Assembly (NCBI RefSeq): GCF_900101745.1
Contig: NZ_FNAD01000002.1
Coordinates: forward strand, 186,001 to 250,000
Length of the DNA stretch: 64,000 bases
Direction of reading: 5' to 3'
Source of the DNA: Glycomyces harbinensis
Lineage (GTDB): Bacteria > Actinomycetota > Actinomycetes > Mycobacteriales > Micromonosporaceae
Under the pieces are notes generated by a model. It was not told the origin of the DNA and did not search any database. It was given only the letters and a program-made list of their open reading frames with translations. The translations under genes and the position numbers were made by a program. Shown piece after piece: positions 49,256 to 58,108 of this stretch (positions are counted from its first letter, which is position 1; every line of letters starts with the position of its first letter).

Positions 49256-50368
49256 CTAGAAGCCTTCTTTGAGGAAGGAGGGGACGTCCACATCGTCGAA
49301 CAGGACCTTGCCGCCGCCGCTCGTCTCGCGCTCCGGCTCGGGATCGGGCCGGTGGACCGGCTCGGGCTTCTGCTCGGGCAGGGCCGTGATCCGGCTCGGC
49401 TGCGCCAGTTCGAACTCGGTGTCCTCCACGTCGAACCCGGCGGCGATCACGGTCACCCGCGCCTCCTCGCCGAGTGCGTCGTCGATGACCGCGCCGAAGA
49501 TGATGTTCGCGTCGGTGTGGGCGCAGTCCGAGACGAGCTCGGCCGCGTCGTTGATCTCGAACAGGCCCAGATCCGAACCGCCGGCGATGGACAGGAGCAC
49601 GCCGCGCGCGCCCTCCATGCTCTGCTCCAGCAGCGGCGACTCGATCGCGGCGCGCGCGGCCTCGACCGCGCGGTTCTCGCCGCGCGCCGAGCCGATGCCC
49701 ATGAGGGCCGAGCCCGCGCCGGACATGACGCTCTTGACGTCGGCGAAGTCGAGGTTGATGAGGCCGGGCGTGGTGATCAGGTCGGTGATGCCCTGGACAC
49801 CGGAGAGCAGCACCTGGTCGGCAAGGCGGAAGGCGTCCATCATGGAGATGGAGCGGTCGCCGAGGTGGAGCAGGCGGTCGTTCGGGATGACGATGAGCGT
49901 GTCGCACTCGTTGCGCAGATCGTCTATTCCCGACACGGCCTGGTTCTGGCGGCGCTTGCCCTCGAAGGCGAACGGCCGGGTGACCACGCCGATGGTGAGC
50001 GCGCCGAGCTTGCGGGAGATGTTCGCGATGACAGGGGCGCCGCCGGTGCCGGTGCCGCCGCCTTCACCGCAGGTCACGAAGACCATGTCGGCGCCCTTGA
50101 GGACTTCCTCGATCTCGTCGCGGTGGTCCTCGCAGGCCTTGGCCCCCACTTCGGGGTTGGCGCCCGCGCCGAGACCGCGGGTCAATTCGCGTCCGACGTC
50201 GAGCTTGACGTCGGCGTCGCTCATCAGGAGCGCCTGGGCGTCGGTGTTGATGGCGATGAACTCGACGCCTTTGAGACCCGCCTCGATCATCCGGTTGACA
50301 GCATTGACGCCGCCGCCTCCGACTCCAACGACTTTGATGACGGCGAGGTAGTTGTGCGGTGGTGTCAT
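49256..50368 (-). CDS. ftsZ: Cell division GTPase FtsZ
   Basis: A 370-residue tubulin homologue forming the Z ring. The GTP site includes [16 protein letters not shown] and [15 protein letters not shown]. The T7 synergy loop [18 protein letters not shown] is intact. The short linker ends in the conserved tail [13 protein letters not shown], which binds SepF. ATG 50368 has GAAGGAAGG upstream. It lies 75 bp downstream of ftsQ. Confidence 0.98.
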   Translation of the reverse strand: MTPPHNYLAVIKVVGVGGGGVNAVNRMIEAGLKGVEFIAINTDAQALLMSDADVKLDVGRELTRGLGAGANPEVGAKACEDHRDEIEEVLKGADMVFVTCGEGGGTGTGGAPVIANISRKLGALTIGVVTRPFAFEGKRRQNQAVSGIDDLRNECDTLIVIPNDRLLHLGDRSISMMDAFRLADQVLLSGVQGITDLITTPGLINLDFADVKSVMSGAGSALMGIGSARGENRAVEAARAAIESPLLEQSMEGARGVLLSIAGGSDLGLFEINDAAELVSDCAHTDANIIFGAVIDDALGEEARVTVIAAGFDVEDTEFELAQPSRITALPEQKPEPVHRPDPEPERETSGGGKVLFDDVDVPSFLKEGF

Positions 50369-50443
50369 CGCTGCTGCCTTCCTTCCCTGACCGGCCCTGG
50401 GTGCGACAAACGGGATGTGTGTGACACCCGCTCCCCCTTAACG

Positions 50444-51178
50444 CTAACTCACAGTGGGGGCATCTGGTGCGCTGACATCGACATGTTCGTACCCGCTCGC
50501 CAACAATCGATCGGCCACCTCGGCTTTCTGCTCGCTTTCAGAGCCGTCGCCCCACTTGAGCGTCCGTCCATCCTCGAGATACAGCGTGACTCCCGCGGGC
50601 GAGGGGGACTCCACGTGTTCGACCTCGTCGGCGATGCCCGCCGGAAGCGCACGCAGGACGGTGAGGGTCTCGATCGTCGCCAGGTCGTCGGGTCCGGGGT
50701 CGTCGAGCTCGACCCTCCAAATTGATCCGGGAGCGGAATCGGACCGGTCGAATACCACACCTTCGGAATCGACCATGAGAAAAGTCTCGTCGGCCGACGG
50801 AACGGCGATAAAAGGCTCGCGTTCGGTGACCGCGACGCTCACGGCGTTCGGCCACGACCGGGTGACCTCGACGGACTTGACCGGCGCGAGCGCCGCGACC
50901 GCCTCGGCGATCCCTTCGATGTCGGCGCCCAGGACCGAGCGGCCCATGGCCGATGCGCCGAGCGCGGCGACCTCCTCGGGGTCGAGCACCGCGGTGCCCG
51001 AGACCTCGATGCGCTTGACCTCGAACAGCGGCGTGGTCCACACGATGACGAAGGCCGCCAGCGCGAACGCCAGCGTCCCGGCGGCGATCCACCGCAGGCG
51101 CCGGTTGGGGAGGCGGCCGCGCACCACGTGCACCAGCCGCCATGGCCCGGGTCCGTTCTCGTTGTCAGGGCCGCGCAT
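50444..51178 (-). CDS. ftsQ: Cell division protein FtsQ
   Basis: A 244-residue bitopic divisome protein. A short cytosolic N-terminus leads to a transmembrane helix (IAAGTLAFALAAFVIVWTT, about residues 30-49), a POTRA domain (FEVKRIEVSGTAVLDPEEV) and the FtsQ beta domain (SWPNAVSVAVTEREPFIAV, then LMVDSEGVVF). It links FtsZ-ring assembly to peptidoglycan synthesis. murC, its normal upstream neighbour, lies 4.4 kb away, separated by a Roco GTPase and a siderophore-interacting protein. Its promoter must lie in the 96-bp divergent region with an iron box. No strong Shine-Dalgarno sequence precedes ATG 51178. Confidence 0.95.
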   Translation of the reverse strand: MRGPDNENGPGPWRLVHVVRGRLPNRRLRWIAAGTLAFALAAFVIVWTTPLFEVKRIEVSGTAVLDPEEVAALGASAMGRSVLGADIEGIAEAVAALAPVKSVEVTRSWPNAVSVAVTEREPFIAVPSADETFLMVDSEGVVFDRSDSAPGSIWRVELDDPGPDDLATIETLTVLRALPAGIADEVEHVESPSPAGVTLYLEDGRTLKWGDGSESEQKAEVADRLLASGYEHVDVSAPDAPTVS

Positions 51179-51236
51179 GGGTCGATGATGGCACGCCGGG
51201 GCCGGCGGACGGTGGCGGCTCGCCAGGGCATTCGGA

Positions 51237-51255
51237 TAAGGTTAGGCAAACCTTA
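51237..51255. promoter_or_regulatory. DtxR/IdeR iron box between ftsQ and the siderophore-interacting protein
   Basis: TAAGGTTAGGCAAACCTTA, a 19-bp near-perfect palindrome closely matching the IdeR/DtxR consensus (TWAGGTTAGSCTAACCTWA). It lies 20 bp upstream of the flavoprotein start and 59 bp upstream of ftsQ. Confidence 0.88.
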
Positions 51256-51274
51256 TTACCTAGGAGGAGTGCGC

Positions 51275-52195
51275 GTGGCGACGCAGACCGAGGCATCAAC
51301 CGAGAGCGCGGTACGGCCGTTCGACCTGTTCCCCGCCGAGGTGAAAGCGCTGCAACGCCTCAGCCCCTCGTTCGTCCGGGTGACCTTCGCGGGCGAGTCG
51401 CTCGCGCACTTCGCCGACAACGGAGCCGACCAGCGCTTCAAACTGATCTTCCCGGCCTCCGCCTGCGGCTTCGACAAGATGCCCTCCGGCGAGCGCTGGT
51501 ACTCCGAGCTGCGCGCCCTCCCCGAGGACGAGCAGTGCGCCGTGCGCACCTACACCGTCCGGGCCGTGCGGCCCGAGACCGCCGAGGTCGACGTCGACAT
51601 GGTGGTCCACGAGGCCCACGACGAGGCCGAGTGCGGCCCTGCGCTGCGCTGGCTGCAGGACGCGGCAGTGGGCGACCCGCTGCTCCTGCTGGGCCCTGAC
51701 GCGCGCTGGGAGGGCCCGCACGGCGGCGTGGACTTCCACGCCCCCGACGGCGCCGAGATCCTCATCGCCGGCGACGAGACCGCGCTCCCGGCGATCGCGG
51801 CGATCCTCGAGGACCTGCCGATCACCGCGCGCGGCAAGGCGTTCATCGAGGTTCCCGAGGCCGCCGACGCCCTGGCGCTCGACGCGCCCGCCGACGTCGA
51901 GGTCGTCTACCTCCCGCGCGGGGGCGCGCCCTGGGGCGGCCTGCTGGTCCCGGCGGTCACCGAGGCCGCCCGCGCGATGGACTTCGCCGCCAAGGGCGGG
52001 CAGTTCGAGGAGATCGACGACGAGATGATCTGGGAGGCGCCCCAGGAGGTCGCCGCGACCGACGCGTACGTGTGGATCGCGGCCGAGACCGGCGTGGTCA
52101 AGACGCTGCGCTTCACGATCCGCAAGGAGCTGGGCCTGCCGAAGGAGTCGGGGGCCTTCATGGGCTACTGGCGCAACGGCAAGGCCTGGGACTAG
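51275..52195 (+). CDS. Siderophore-interacting FAD-binding ferric reductase
   Basis: A 306-residue protein of the ViuB/SIP family. The FAD-binding domain has VRTYTVRAVRPE (flavin motif RxYTxR) and FADNGADQRFKLIFP. The NAD(P)H-binding C-terminal domain has LIAGDETALPAIAAIL and ends FMGYWRNGKAWD. It reduces Fe3+-siderophore to release iron in the cytosol. GTG 51275 is preferred, with AGGAGGA at 8 bases. It is under a DtxR/IdeR box, so it is induced in iron limitation. It is a stand-alone transcript with a terminator right after, unusually located inside the dcw cluster. Confidence 0.93.
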   Translation: MATQTEASTESAVRPFDLFPAEVKALQRLSPSFVRVTFAGESLAHFADNGADQRFKLIFPASACGFDKMPSGERWYSELRALPEDEQCAVRTYTVRAVRPETAEVDVDMVVHEAHDEAECGPALRWLQDAAVGDPLLLLGPDARWEGPHGGVDFHAPDGAEILIAGDETALPAIAAILEDLPITARGKAFIEVPEAADALALDAPADVEVVYLPRGGAPWGGLLVPAVTEAARAMDFAAKGGQFEEIDDEMIWEAPQEVAATDAYVWIAAETGVVKTLRFTIRKELGLPKESGAFMGYWRNGKAWD

Positions 52196-52209
52196 GGCTT
52201 GACGAACAC

Positions 52210-52235
52210 AGGGCGGCCGGAGTTCCGGCCGCCCT
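52210..52235 (+). terminator. Terminator of the siderophore-interacting protein gene
   Basis: 11-bp stem AGGGCGGCCGG (52210-52220), AGTT loop, complement 52225-52235, followed by TCTTCC. It may also stop transcripts from the convergent Roco gene. Confidence 0.8.
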
Positions 52236-52297
52236 TCTTCCTTGCGCCGGTGCAGCGCGCGAGGACCGCGCCGTTCGCGAAGCAGCGGGCTCGCGGT

Positions 52298-55200
52298 TCA
52301 GGCGAAGGAGGGCGTGCCGGGCTCGTACTCGCTGACGAAGTCGGGGTGGACCCACAGGAACTTGCCGCGGTCCTGGACCCGTTCCAGGCCGCCGAAGCCG
52401 GGGTCGGCGTCGTCGAGGAAGGCGTGGAGGCGGCGCAGCTGCGCGCCGGACTGGCCGTCCCCCACCCCCCAGGCGGGCTGGCGCTCGGCGCCCGCGATCG
52501 CCTTCTCGCCGATCTCGGTGACGATCTTGAACGACTCCTCGGCGAGTTCGAGGTGGTTCTCGATCACCGCGGGGTCGAAGGAGGGGACGAGGAGGTCCAT
52601 GGCGACCGAGCCGCCCGGGAGCACGGTCGACCAGAGCACCTTGAGGGTGCGGCTGATCCACGGCGCGGAGCGGACCAGCCAGTCGCGCGGCACGTCGATC
52701 TCGAAGACCCCGCTGCGGGGGTCGTCGTCGAGGACGTACAGCGGCAGTCGCGAGTGCTCGCACCACAGGACGACGCGGACGCCGGTGTGGGTGAGGCGGC
52801 GGCTCCAGGACTCGCGGTCGCGCAGTTCCACCGTGTAGAACCGCGGCCCGTTCACCGCCTCGTCGGTGAAGAGGGTGATGAGCTTCTGGATCTCCTCCTC
52901 GATCCGCTCCAGCTGCTCGGCCTCGCCGCGCTCGGCCACGCCGAGTCCGAGTTCGCGGCGCCCGCGGGGCACCGGCGGACCCCCTGCGGGCTCCTCGTCC
53001 TCGCCGTCGGGCGGGCGGTGGATGAGCCGGTCGATCGGCATGTCCGCCCAGCAGCGGCGGCACTCGGCGGTCTTCTTGCCGAGGCTGCGGCGGGTGAGGA
53101 GGCGCTCCAGTCCGAACAGGCCGGTCCCCGAGCGCTCGGGGTCGAGGCACTCGCCGGCGCAGGGCACGAGCCGCTTGACCCGGAAGCCGGGCCAGTGCTC
53201 GCCGACGTAGTCCTCGAGGTCCTGGATGAACGTCTCGAGGAACAGCTCCGGGTAGGCGGCCTTGACCGTCACGCGGAGCCGCTGCTCCTCGAGGCGGACC
53301 ATGACGCGCGTGTAGCGGCTGGGCTGGATCACGAAGCCGCTGTGCCAGTGGACGCTGTCCTCGAAGCGCTCCCGCCCGAGGGAGTGGCGGTGCCAGCGCA
53401 CGATGAGCTGGTGCAGCAGGCCCTCCGGGATGCCCTTGGCGCCGCGGGTGTCGAGGAACTCGCACAGCTGGGAGTCCTCCTTCAGGTGCGGGCCGAACTC
53501 GTCCCAGGCCCGGTGCAGCGGCGGCGCGACCTCGTCGACGAGCTGCGCGATGAGGCTGCTGGGCGGGCGCCCCTCGGACTCGGCGATCCGGTAGGAGAGG
53601 TCGTACTTCTCCATGAGCTGGATGAGGGCCGGGTGGAACTTCGGGTCGTAGCGGAAGTCGGGCCCGTTGCCGGGGTCGTTCCAGAGCCGACTCAGGCGGC
53701 GGTGCTCGACCAGGCCGTGCCGGGAGGCGGTCTCGGCGTCGTCCACGACGAGGCTCACCGCCTTGCTGAGCCAGTCGCCCTTGAGGACGACGATCTCCTT
53801 GAGGCCGTTGATCCGCGGGTAGTGGATCCAGTAGCCGAGCTGGGTGGCGATCGTCGCGAGCGCCCGGGCCGCGTCCTCGTCCAGTCCGTGGGCCTCGGCG
53901 CGGCGCAGGTAGTCGTCGTATTCGAGGTAGGACTCGCCGCTCTGGATGAGCGAGCGGCGCAGGTTCCGCCAGCCCGCGGGGACCTCGCGGTTGATCTGGG
54001 GTATCGCCGCGGCGGAGTCCCACAGGGCGGCCCGCAGGTCGTCGATGCCGAGTCCGGTGCGGCTGTCGACGAAGTGGAAGCCGCCGATGACGTCGTCGTA
54101 GCGCTGCATCAGGCTCGCCTGGTCGATCTTGGGGTGCTGCCCGTCGACGTGCGTGGCGACGATGTGGATCCGGATGTGCTCGTCGCTGGTGCGGCGGCGG
54201 ATCAGGTCGATCCAGTAGTCGACGAAGCCCTGCATGGAGCCCAGCCGGGCCTTCCACACGACGACGTACACCGCGGGGGCGGTGAAGAACAGCTGGTGCG
54301 AGGGGCGGTAGGCCTTCTGGCCGCCGAAGTCCCAGGCGTTCATGGTGATCGCCGACGAGGGCTCGCCGCCGGGTCCGGTGAGTTCGAGGGTCTTGACCTC
54401 GACGCCGTGGGTCGAGCCGCGGTGCGGGTCGAACGGCTCGCCGCGCATCGCGGCCAGCAGCGAGCTCTTGCCGACCTCCCCTTCGCCGACGAGCACGAGC
54501 TTGGCCTCGCGGAAGTCGGCGCTGCCGGTGTCGAGGCCCTCCATGAACTCGCGGAGCGCGGGCAGTCCCGATTCTGCCGCGGCCCGCTGCTCGGGCGGCA
54601 GGAGGTTGCCCTCGAGGTAGAGCTGTTCGAGCCGGCCGAGCTTGAGGATGGAGCGGGGGAGGCTGCGCAGGCCGTTGTTCTCCGCGTCGAGGCGGCTGAG
54701 CCCGGTGAGTCCGCTGATGTACTCGGGCAGCTCGTTGAACTTGTTGCCGTTGAGGTTGAGGCGGCTCAGGTTCGTGAGCGCGGTGATCGTCCGCGGGAGC
54801 CTGGTGAGCCGGTTGAAGTCGAGTCCGAGGTGGACCAGGTTGACGAGGCGGCCGATCGAGTCGGGGAGGTCGGTGAGCCGGGTCCGGGTCATCTCGAGGC
54901 GGGTCAGGCCGGTCAGCTCGGTGACGGGCTCGGGGAACGTCCCGAACCGGTTGTCGGCGGCGTCGAGCCACGTGAGGTCGCGCAGGCGCGCGATCGACGC
55001 GGGCAGGTCGGTGAGGTCGTTGTGGAAGATGGAGAGCTTGACGAGCCGCTCGAGCCGCCCGATGGAGCCGGGCAGGGCGGTGATGCGGTTGATGTCGAGG
55101 TCGAGCCGGATGAGGGAGGCGAGGTTCCCGATGGTGGCGGGGAGCGAGGTGAGCTGGTTGTGCCCGAGGTTGAGCTCGGTGAGGTGCCCGAGCTCCCCGA

Positions 55201-55435
55201 TCGACTCGGGCAGCGAGGTGATCCGGTTCTGGAAGAGGTTGAGCCGCCGCAGTCCCCTGAGCTCGCCGATCCAGTCGGGCAGGCGCGAGAGGCTGTTGAC
55301 CCCCACGTCGAGGTCGGTGAGGCGGTCGAGTTCGCGGATGCCGTCGGGCAGGGCGGTCAGGTTCATCCGGGAGAGGTTGAGGGTGGGGTGGCCGAAGCGT
55401 TTCGCCTCCGCGATCAGCTTCTTGACGGACGGCAT
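52298..55435 (-). CDS. Roco-family GTPase: leucine-rich repeats, Roc and COR domains
   Basis: A 1045-residue cytosolic protein. Residues 15-280 hold about 11 leucine-rich repeats of 23 residues (e.g. LTELNLGHNQLTSLPATIG). The Roc GTPase domain (about 310-480) has P-loop GEGEVGKSS (317-325), G3 DFGGQ (369-373), and a non-canonical G4 THVD (428-431) in place of NKxD. COR (about 485-800) includes GLKEIVVLKGDWLSKAV and a zinc-like CAGEC/CRRC pair (759-763, 792-795). A C-terminal helical/beta domain follows. This is the architecture of bacterial Roco proteins and human LRRK2, without a kinase. It sits between murC and ftsQ; its role is unknown. ATG 55435. Confidence 0.92.
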   Translation of the reverse strand: MPSVKKLIAEAKRFGHPTLNLSRMNLTALPDGIRELDRLTDLDVGVNSLSRLPDWIGELRGLRRLNLFQNRITSLPESIGELGHLTELNLGHNQLTSLPATIGNLASLIRLDLDINRITALPGSIGRLERLVKLSIFHNDLTDLPASIARLRDLTWLDAADNRFGTFPEPVTELTGLTRLEMTRTRLTDLPDSIGRLVNLVHLGLDFNRLTRLPRTITALTNLSRLNLNGNKFNELPEYISGLTGLSRLDAENNGLRSLPRSILKLGRLEQLYLEGNLLPPEQRAAAESGLPALREFMEGLDTGSADFREAKLVLVGEGEVGKSSLLAAMRGEPFDPHRGSTHGVEVKTLELTGPGGEPSSAITMNAWDFGGQKAYRPSHQLFFTAPAVYVVVWKARLGSMQGFVDYWIDLIRRRTSDEHIRIHIVATHVDGQHPKIDQASLMQRYDDVIGGFHFVDSRTGLGIDDLRAALWDSAAAIPQINREVPAGWRNLRRSLIQSGESYLEYDDYLRRAEAHGLDEDAARALATIATQLGYWIHYPRINGLKEIVVLKGDWLSKAVSLVVDDAETASRHGLVEHRRLSRLWNDPGNGPDFRYDPKFHPALIQLMEKYDLSYRIAESEGRPPSSLIAQLVDEVAPPLHRAWDEFGPHLKEDSQLCEFLDTRGAKGIPEGLLHQLIVRWHRHSLGRERFEDSVHWHSGFVIQPSRYTRVMVRLEEQRLRVTVKAAYPELFLETFIQDLEDYVGEHWPGFRVKRLVPCAGECLDPERSGTGLFGLERLLTRRSLGKKTAECRRCWADMPIDRLIHRPPDGEDEEPAGGPPVPRGRRELGLGVAERGEAEQLERIEEEIQKLITLFTDEAVNGPRFYTVELRDRESWSRRLTHTGVRVVLWCEHSRLPLYVLDDDPRSGVFEIDVPRDWLVRSAPWISRTLKVLWSTVLPGGSVAMDLLVPSFDPAVIENHLELAEESFKIVTEIGEKAIAGAERQPAWGVGDGQSGAQLRRLHAFLDDADPGFGGLERVQDRGKFLWVHPDFVSEYEPGTPSFA

Positions 55436-55542
55436 GAAGCGGTCACCTGCCGGGTTCGGGACGTGATGGCGCGGTCACGCCTCATGCTACTGCCCGGATG
55501 CGACGGACCGGTGTCGCGCGAACGCCGTGCGCCCCAATGGGT

Positions 55543-55568
55543 GACGGGCCCGCCGAGGCGGGCCCGTC
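55543..55568 (-). terminator. Terminator after murC
   Basis: 12-bp stem GACGGGCCCGCC (55543-55554), GA loop, complement 55557-55568, 3 bp past the murC stop. It closes the murE-murC transcript before the Roco gene. Confidence 0.85.
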
Positions 55569-55571
55569 GAC

Positions 55572-56993
55572 TCAGCGCAGCAGTTCCTCGGGCATGAGGG
55601 AGATGGGCGGCGCGCCCATGGTCACCACGACGTCGCCCCCGTTCGCGAGGGCCCGCACGGCGGCGGGGACCCCGGACCATTCGGGCGCGAAGACCTTGGC
55701 CTCGTCGGGCAGCGCGACGGCGTCCAGGAGCGCCTGGCCGCCTTCGCCTTCGGGGACCTCCTCGCCGGGGCCGAAGATCTCCATCACGACGACCTTGTCG
55801 GCCAGGGAGAGGGCGGCGGCGATGTCCTCGCGCATCTCGACGGTGCGGTAGACGCGGTAGGGCATGAAGACCACGACGAGCTCGCCGGGGGCGGCGACCT
55901 CCTTGAGGGTCTTGATGGCCTCGGTCATCGCGGTCGGGTGGTAGGCGTACTCGTCGAAGACGGCGTAGACGCCGTCCTCGGCGCGCTGCTCGCCGCGCTT
56001 CTCGAACCGGCGCTTGACGCCCCCGAACGCGGCGATGCCCTCGGCGACGGCCTCGGGCTCGAGTCCGATCTGGAGCCCCACGGCGATCGCGGCGCCCGAG
56101 TTGAGGGCGATGTGGCGCCCGGGCATCGGCAGGTGGAAGCGGCCGAGGACCTGGTTCTGGTGGAGGACGGTGTAGTCGACGCCGTCCTTGCCGGACTCCA
56201 CGTCGCCCAGCTGGATGTCCGCGCCGTCCGAGAAGCCGTAGGTGGCGACGGCGCGGCCCTCGGCGCGGAGCATCGCCGCCAGGCCCCTGGTGCCCGGGTT
56301 GTCGGCGCACAGGACCAGGAGCCCGTCCTTGTCGGTGTTGCGGCAGAACCGCTCGAACGCCTCGGTGAGGGAGTCCATGTCGCCGTAGGTGTTCAGGTGG
56401 TCGACGTCGATGTTGGTGATGACGCCGATCTCGGGGCGGTAGCGCAGGAACGAGCGGTCGGACTCGTCGGCCTCGGCGACGAAGAACTCGCCGTCGCCGT
56501 GGGCGCCGGTGTGGGCGCCGATGATCTCGCCGCCGTTGACGTACGACGGCGCGGCGCCGGCGTGCTCGAGCATCTGGGTGATGATCGCGGTCGTGGTCGT
56601 CTTGCCGTGGGTGCCGGTGACGACGATCGAGCGGCGGCCGGTCATGGCCGCGGCGAGCGCCTCGGAGCGGTGCAGGACGGGGATGCCGCGCTCGCGGGCC
56701 TCGACGACCTCGACGTGCTGGTCGTTGTGGGCGGTCGAGCGGACCACCGTGTCGATGCCGTCCAGGTTGGACTTGGCGTGCTCGCGGTGGAGGACCACGC
56801 CGAGGCGTTCGAGCTCGGGCAGGCTCGGCCACTCCTTGGTCTCGGAGCCGGTGACCTCGAGGCCGCGCGTGGCGTAGAGGCGGGTGAGGCCGTTCATGCC
56901 GACGCCGCCGACGCCGATGAAGAGGGTGCGCCCCAGGTCCTCGGCGGTGGTGCCGTCGTCGATCGGGCTGGTCAGGTCGTTGGGATCGGTCAT
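55572..56993 (-). CDS. murC: UDP-N-acetylmuramate-L-alanine ligase
   Basis: A 473-residue cytosolic Mur ligase adding L-Ala to UDP-MurNAc. The UDP site GVGGVGMNGLTRLYATRG is followed by the ATP loop VTGTHGKTTTTAI. EADESDRSFLRYRPEIGVIT and NIDVDHLNTYGD carry Mg/ATP ligands, and the C-terminal domain has DEYAYHPTAMTEAIKTLKE. Its ATG overlaps the murG stop. A terminator directly follows the stop codon, so unlike most actinobacteria it is not co-transcribed with ftsQ. Confidence 0.97.
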   Translation of the reverse strand: MTDPNDLTSPIDDGTTAEDLGRTLFIGVGGVGMNGLTRLYATRGLEVTGSETKEWPSLPELERLGVVLHREHAKSNLDGIDTVVRSTAHNDQHVEVVEARERGIPVLHRSEALAAAMTGRRSIVVTGTHGKTTTTAIITQMLEHAGAAPSYVNGGEIIGAHTGAHGDGEFFVAEADESDRSFLRYRPEIGVITNIDVDHLNTYGDMDSLTEAFERFCRNTDKDGLLVLCADNPGTRGLAAMLRAEGRAVATYGFSDGADIQLGDVESGKDGVDYTVLHQNQVLGRFHLPMPGRHIALNSGAAIAVGLQIGLEPEAVAEGIAAFGGVKRRFEKRGEQRAEDGVYAVFDEYAYHPTAMTEAIKTLKEVAAPGELVVVFMPYRVYRTVEMREDIAAALSLADKVVVMEIFGPGEEVPEGEGGQALLDAVALPDEAKVFAPEWSGVPAAVRALANGGDVVVTMGAPPISLMPEELLR

Positions 56994-58108
56994 GCCTGCT
57001 GGACCACCTTCAGCGTGTAGTTGCGGAGGGCCTCGTCGCCGGTGCGGGAACCGAACGCGGCCGCGGCCTGGGACATGCGGGCGACCTGGCCGGGGTCGGT
57101 GATGACGGGGACGAGGTTGGCGTCGATCCAGCCGGGGCTGAGGTTCTCGTCGTCGCAGAACATGGCGCCGCCGGCGGCCACGACGGGCCCGGCGTTGCGG
57201 TACTGCTCCTTGTTGCCCCAGGGCATGGGGACGAACACGGTGGGGAGGCCCAGCGCCGAGACCTCGGCGACGGTCATCGAGCCGCCGCGGGCGAGGACCA
57301 TGTCGGCGGCGGCGTAGCCGAGGTCCATGCGGTCGAGGTAGGGCAGGGTCCGGTACGGGACGGGCAGGCCCTCGGGGATGTGGATCGGCTCGTCGCGGCG
57401 GGCGCCGGTGATGTGCAGGACCTGGACGCCGCGGTGCGTGAGGATCTGGGCCGCGCCGGCGACGGCGTTGTTGATCGAGGCCGCGCCCTGGGAGCCGCCG
57501 TAGACGAACAGGACCGGGCGCCGCGGGTCGAGGCCGAAGTACTGGCAGGCCTGGGCGCGCATGGCGCCGCGGTCGAGGTGGGCGATCTCGGGGCGCAGCG
57601 GGACGCCGGTGACGGTGCCGTCGGCGAGCAGCGGCGAGGCCTGCGGCAGGTGGGGGAAGCCGAGGGCGAGGTTGTCGCTGAACTTGAGCGCCATCTTGTT
57701 GGCGACGCCGGGCGGGTCGTTGAACTCGAAGATGACCATGGCGGTCTTGCGGCGCCACGCGGCGAGGTAGGCGGGGACGGCCACGTAGCCGCCGAAGCCG
57801 ACCACGACGTCGGCCTGGACCTCGTCGAGGATGTCGCGGGTGGCCTTCATGGCCTTGAGCATCCGGGGCGCGGTCAGCAGCAGGTCGAGGTTGATCTTGC
57901 GGGGCAGCTGGTGGGCCGGGACGTTGCGCAGGTCGTAGCCGGCCTTGGGGATGAGGTCGTTCTCCAGGCCCTTCTCGGTGCCGAGGCAGGTGACGCGGAT
58001 GTGGGGATCGTGCCGCCGCAGGCAGTCGGCGTAGGCCAGGAGCGGGTAAATGTGGCCGCCGGTGCCGCCGCCGGCGAGGACGACCGATCGAAGCTGAGGC
58101 AACGTCAT
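56990..58108 (-). CDS. murG: UDP-GlcNAc:lipid I transferase
   Basis: A 372-residue GT28 glycosyltransferase on the cytoplasmic face of the membrane, converting lipid I to lipid II. Motifs: VLAGGGTGGHIYPLLAYADC, VVGFGGYVAVPAYLAA, VYGGSQGAASINNAV and MVLARGGSMTVAEVSALGLP. It is full length. ATG 58108 overlaps the ftsW stop; the stop overlaps murC. Confidence 0.97.
   Translation of the reverse strand: MTLPQLRSVVLAGGGTGGHIYPLLAYADCLRRHDPHIRVTCLGTEKGLENDLIPKAGYDLRNVPAHQLPRKINLDLLLTAPRMLKAMKATRDILDEVQADVVVGFGGYVAVPAYLAAWRRKTAMVIFEFNDPPGVANKMALKFSDNLALGFPHLPQASPLLADGTVTGVPLRPEIAHLDRGAMRAQACQYFGLDPRRPVLFVYGGSQGAASINNAVAGAAQILTHRGVQVLHITGARRDEPIHIPEGLPVPYRTLPYLDRMDLGYAAADMVLARGGSMTVAEVSALGLPTVFVPMPWGNKEQYRNAGPVVAAGGAMFCDDENLSPGWIDANLVPVITDPGQVARMSQAAAAFGSRTGDEALRNYTLKVVQQA

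Noticed and set aside
52298-55435. Roco protein as an anti-phage NLR-type defence gene
   Set aside because: LRR plus GTPase could suggest immunity, but there is no effector domain (nuclease, TIR, protease), no defence-island neighbours, and it lies in a conserved core locus.
52199-55597. Open frame of about 1130 codons on the plus strand opposite the Roco gene
   Set aside because: It mirrors the leucine-rich repeats as antisense periodicity (repeating VEVE/GDGGE runs); the minus-strand Roco domains are clear.
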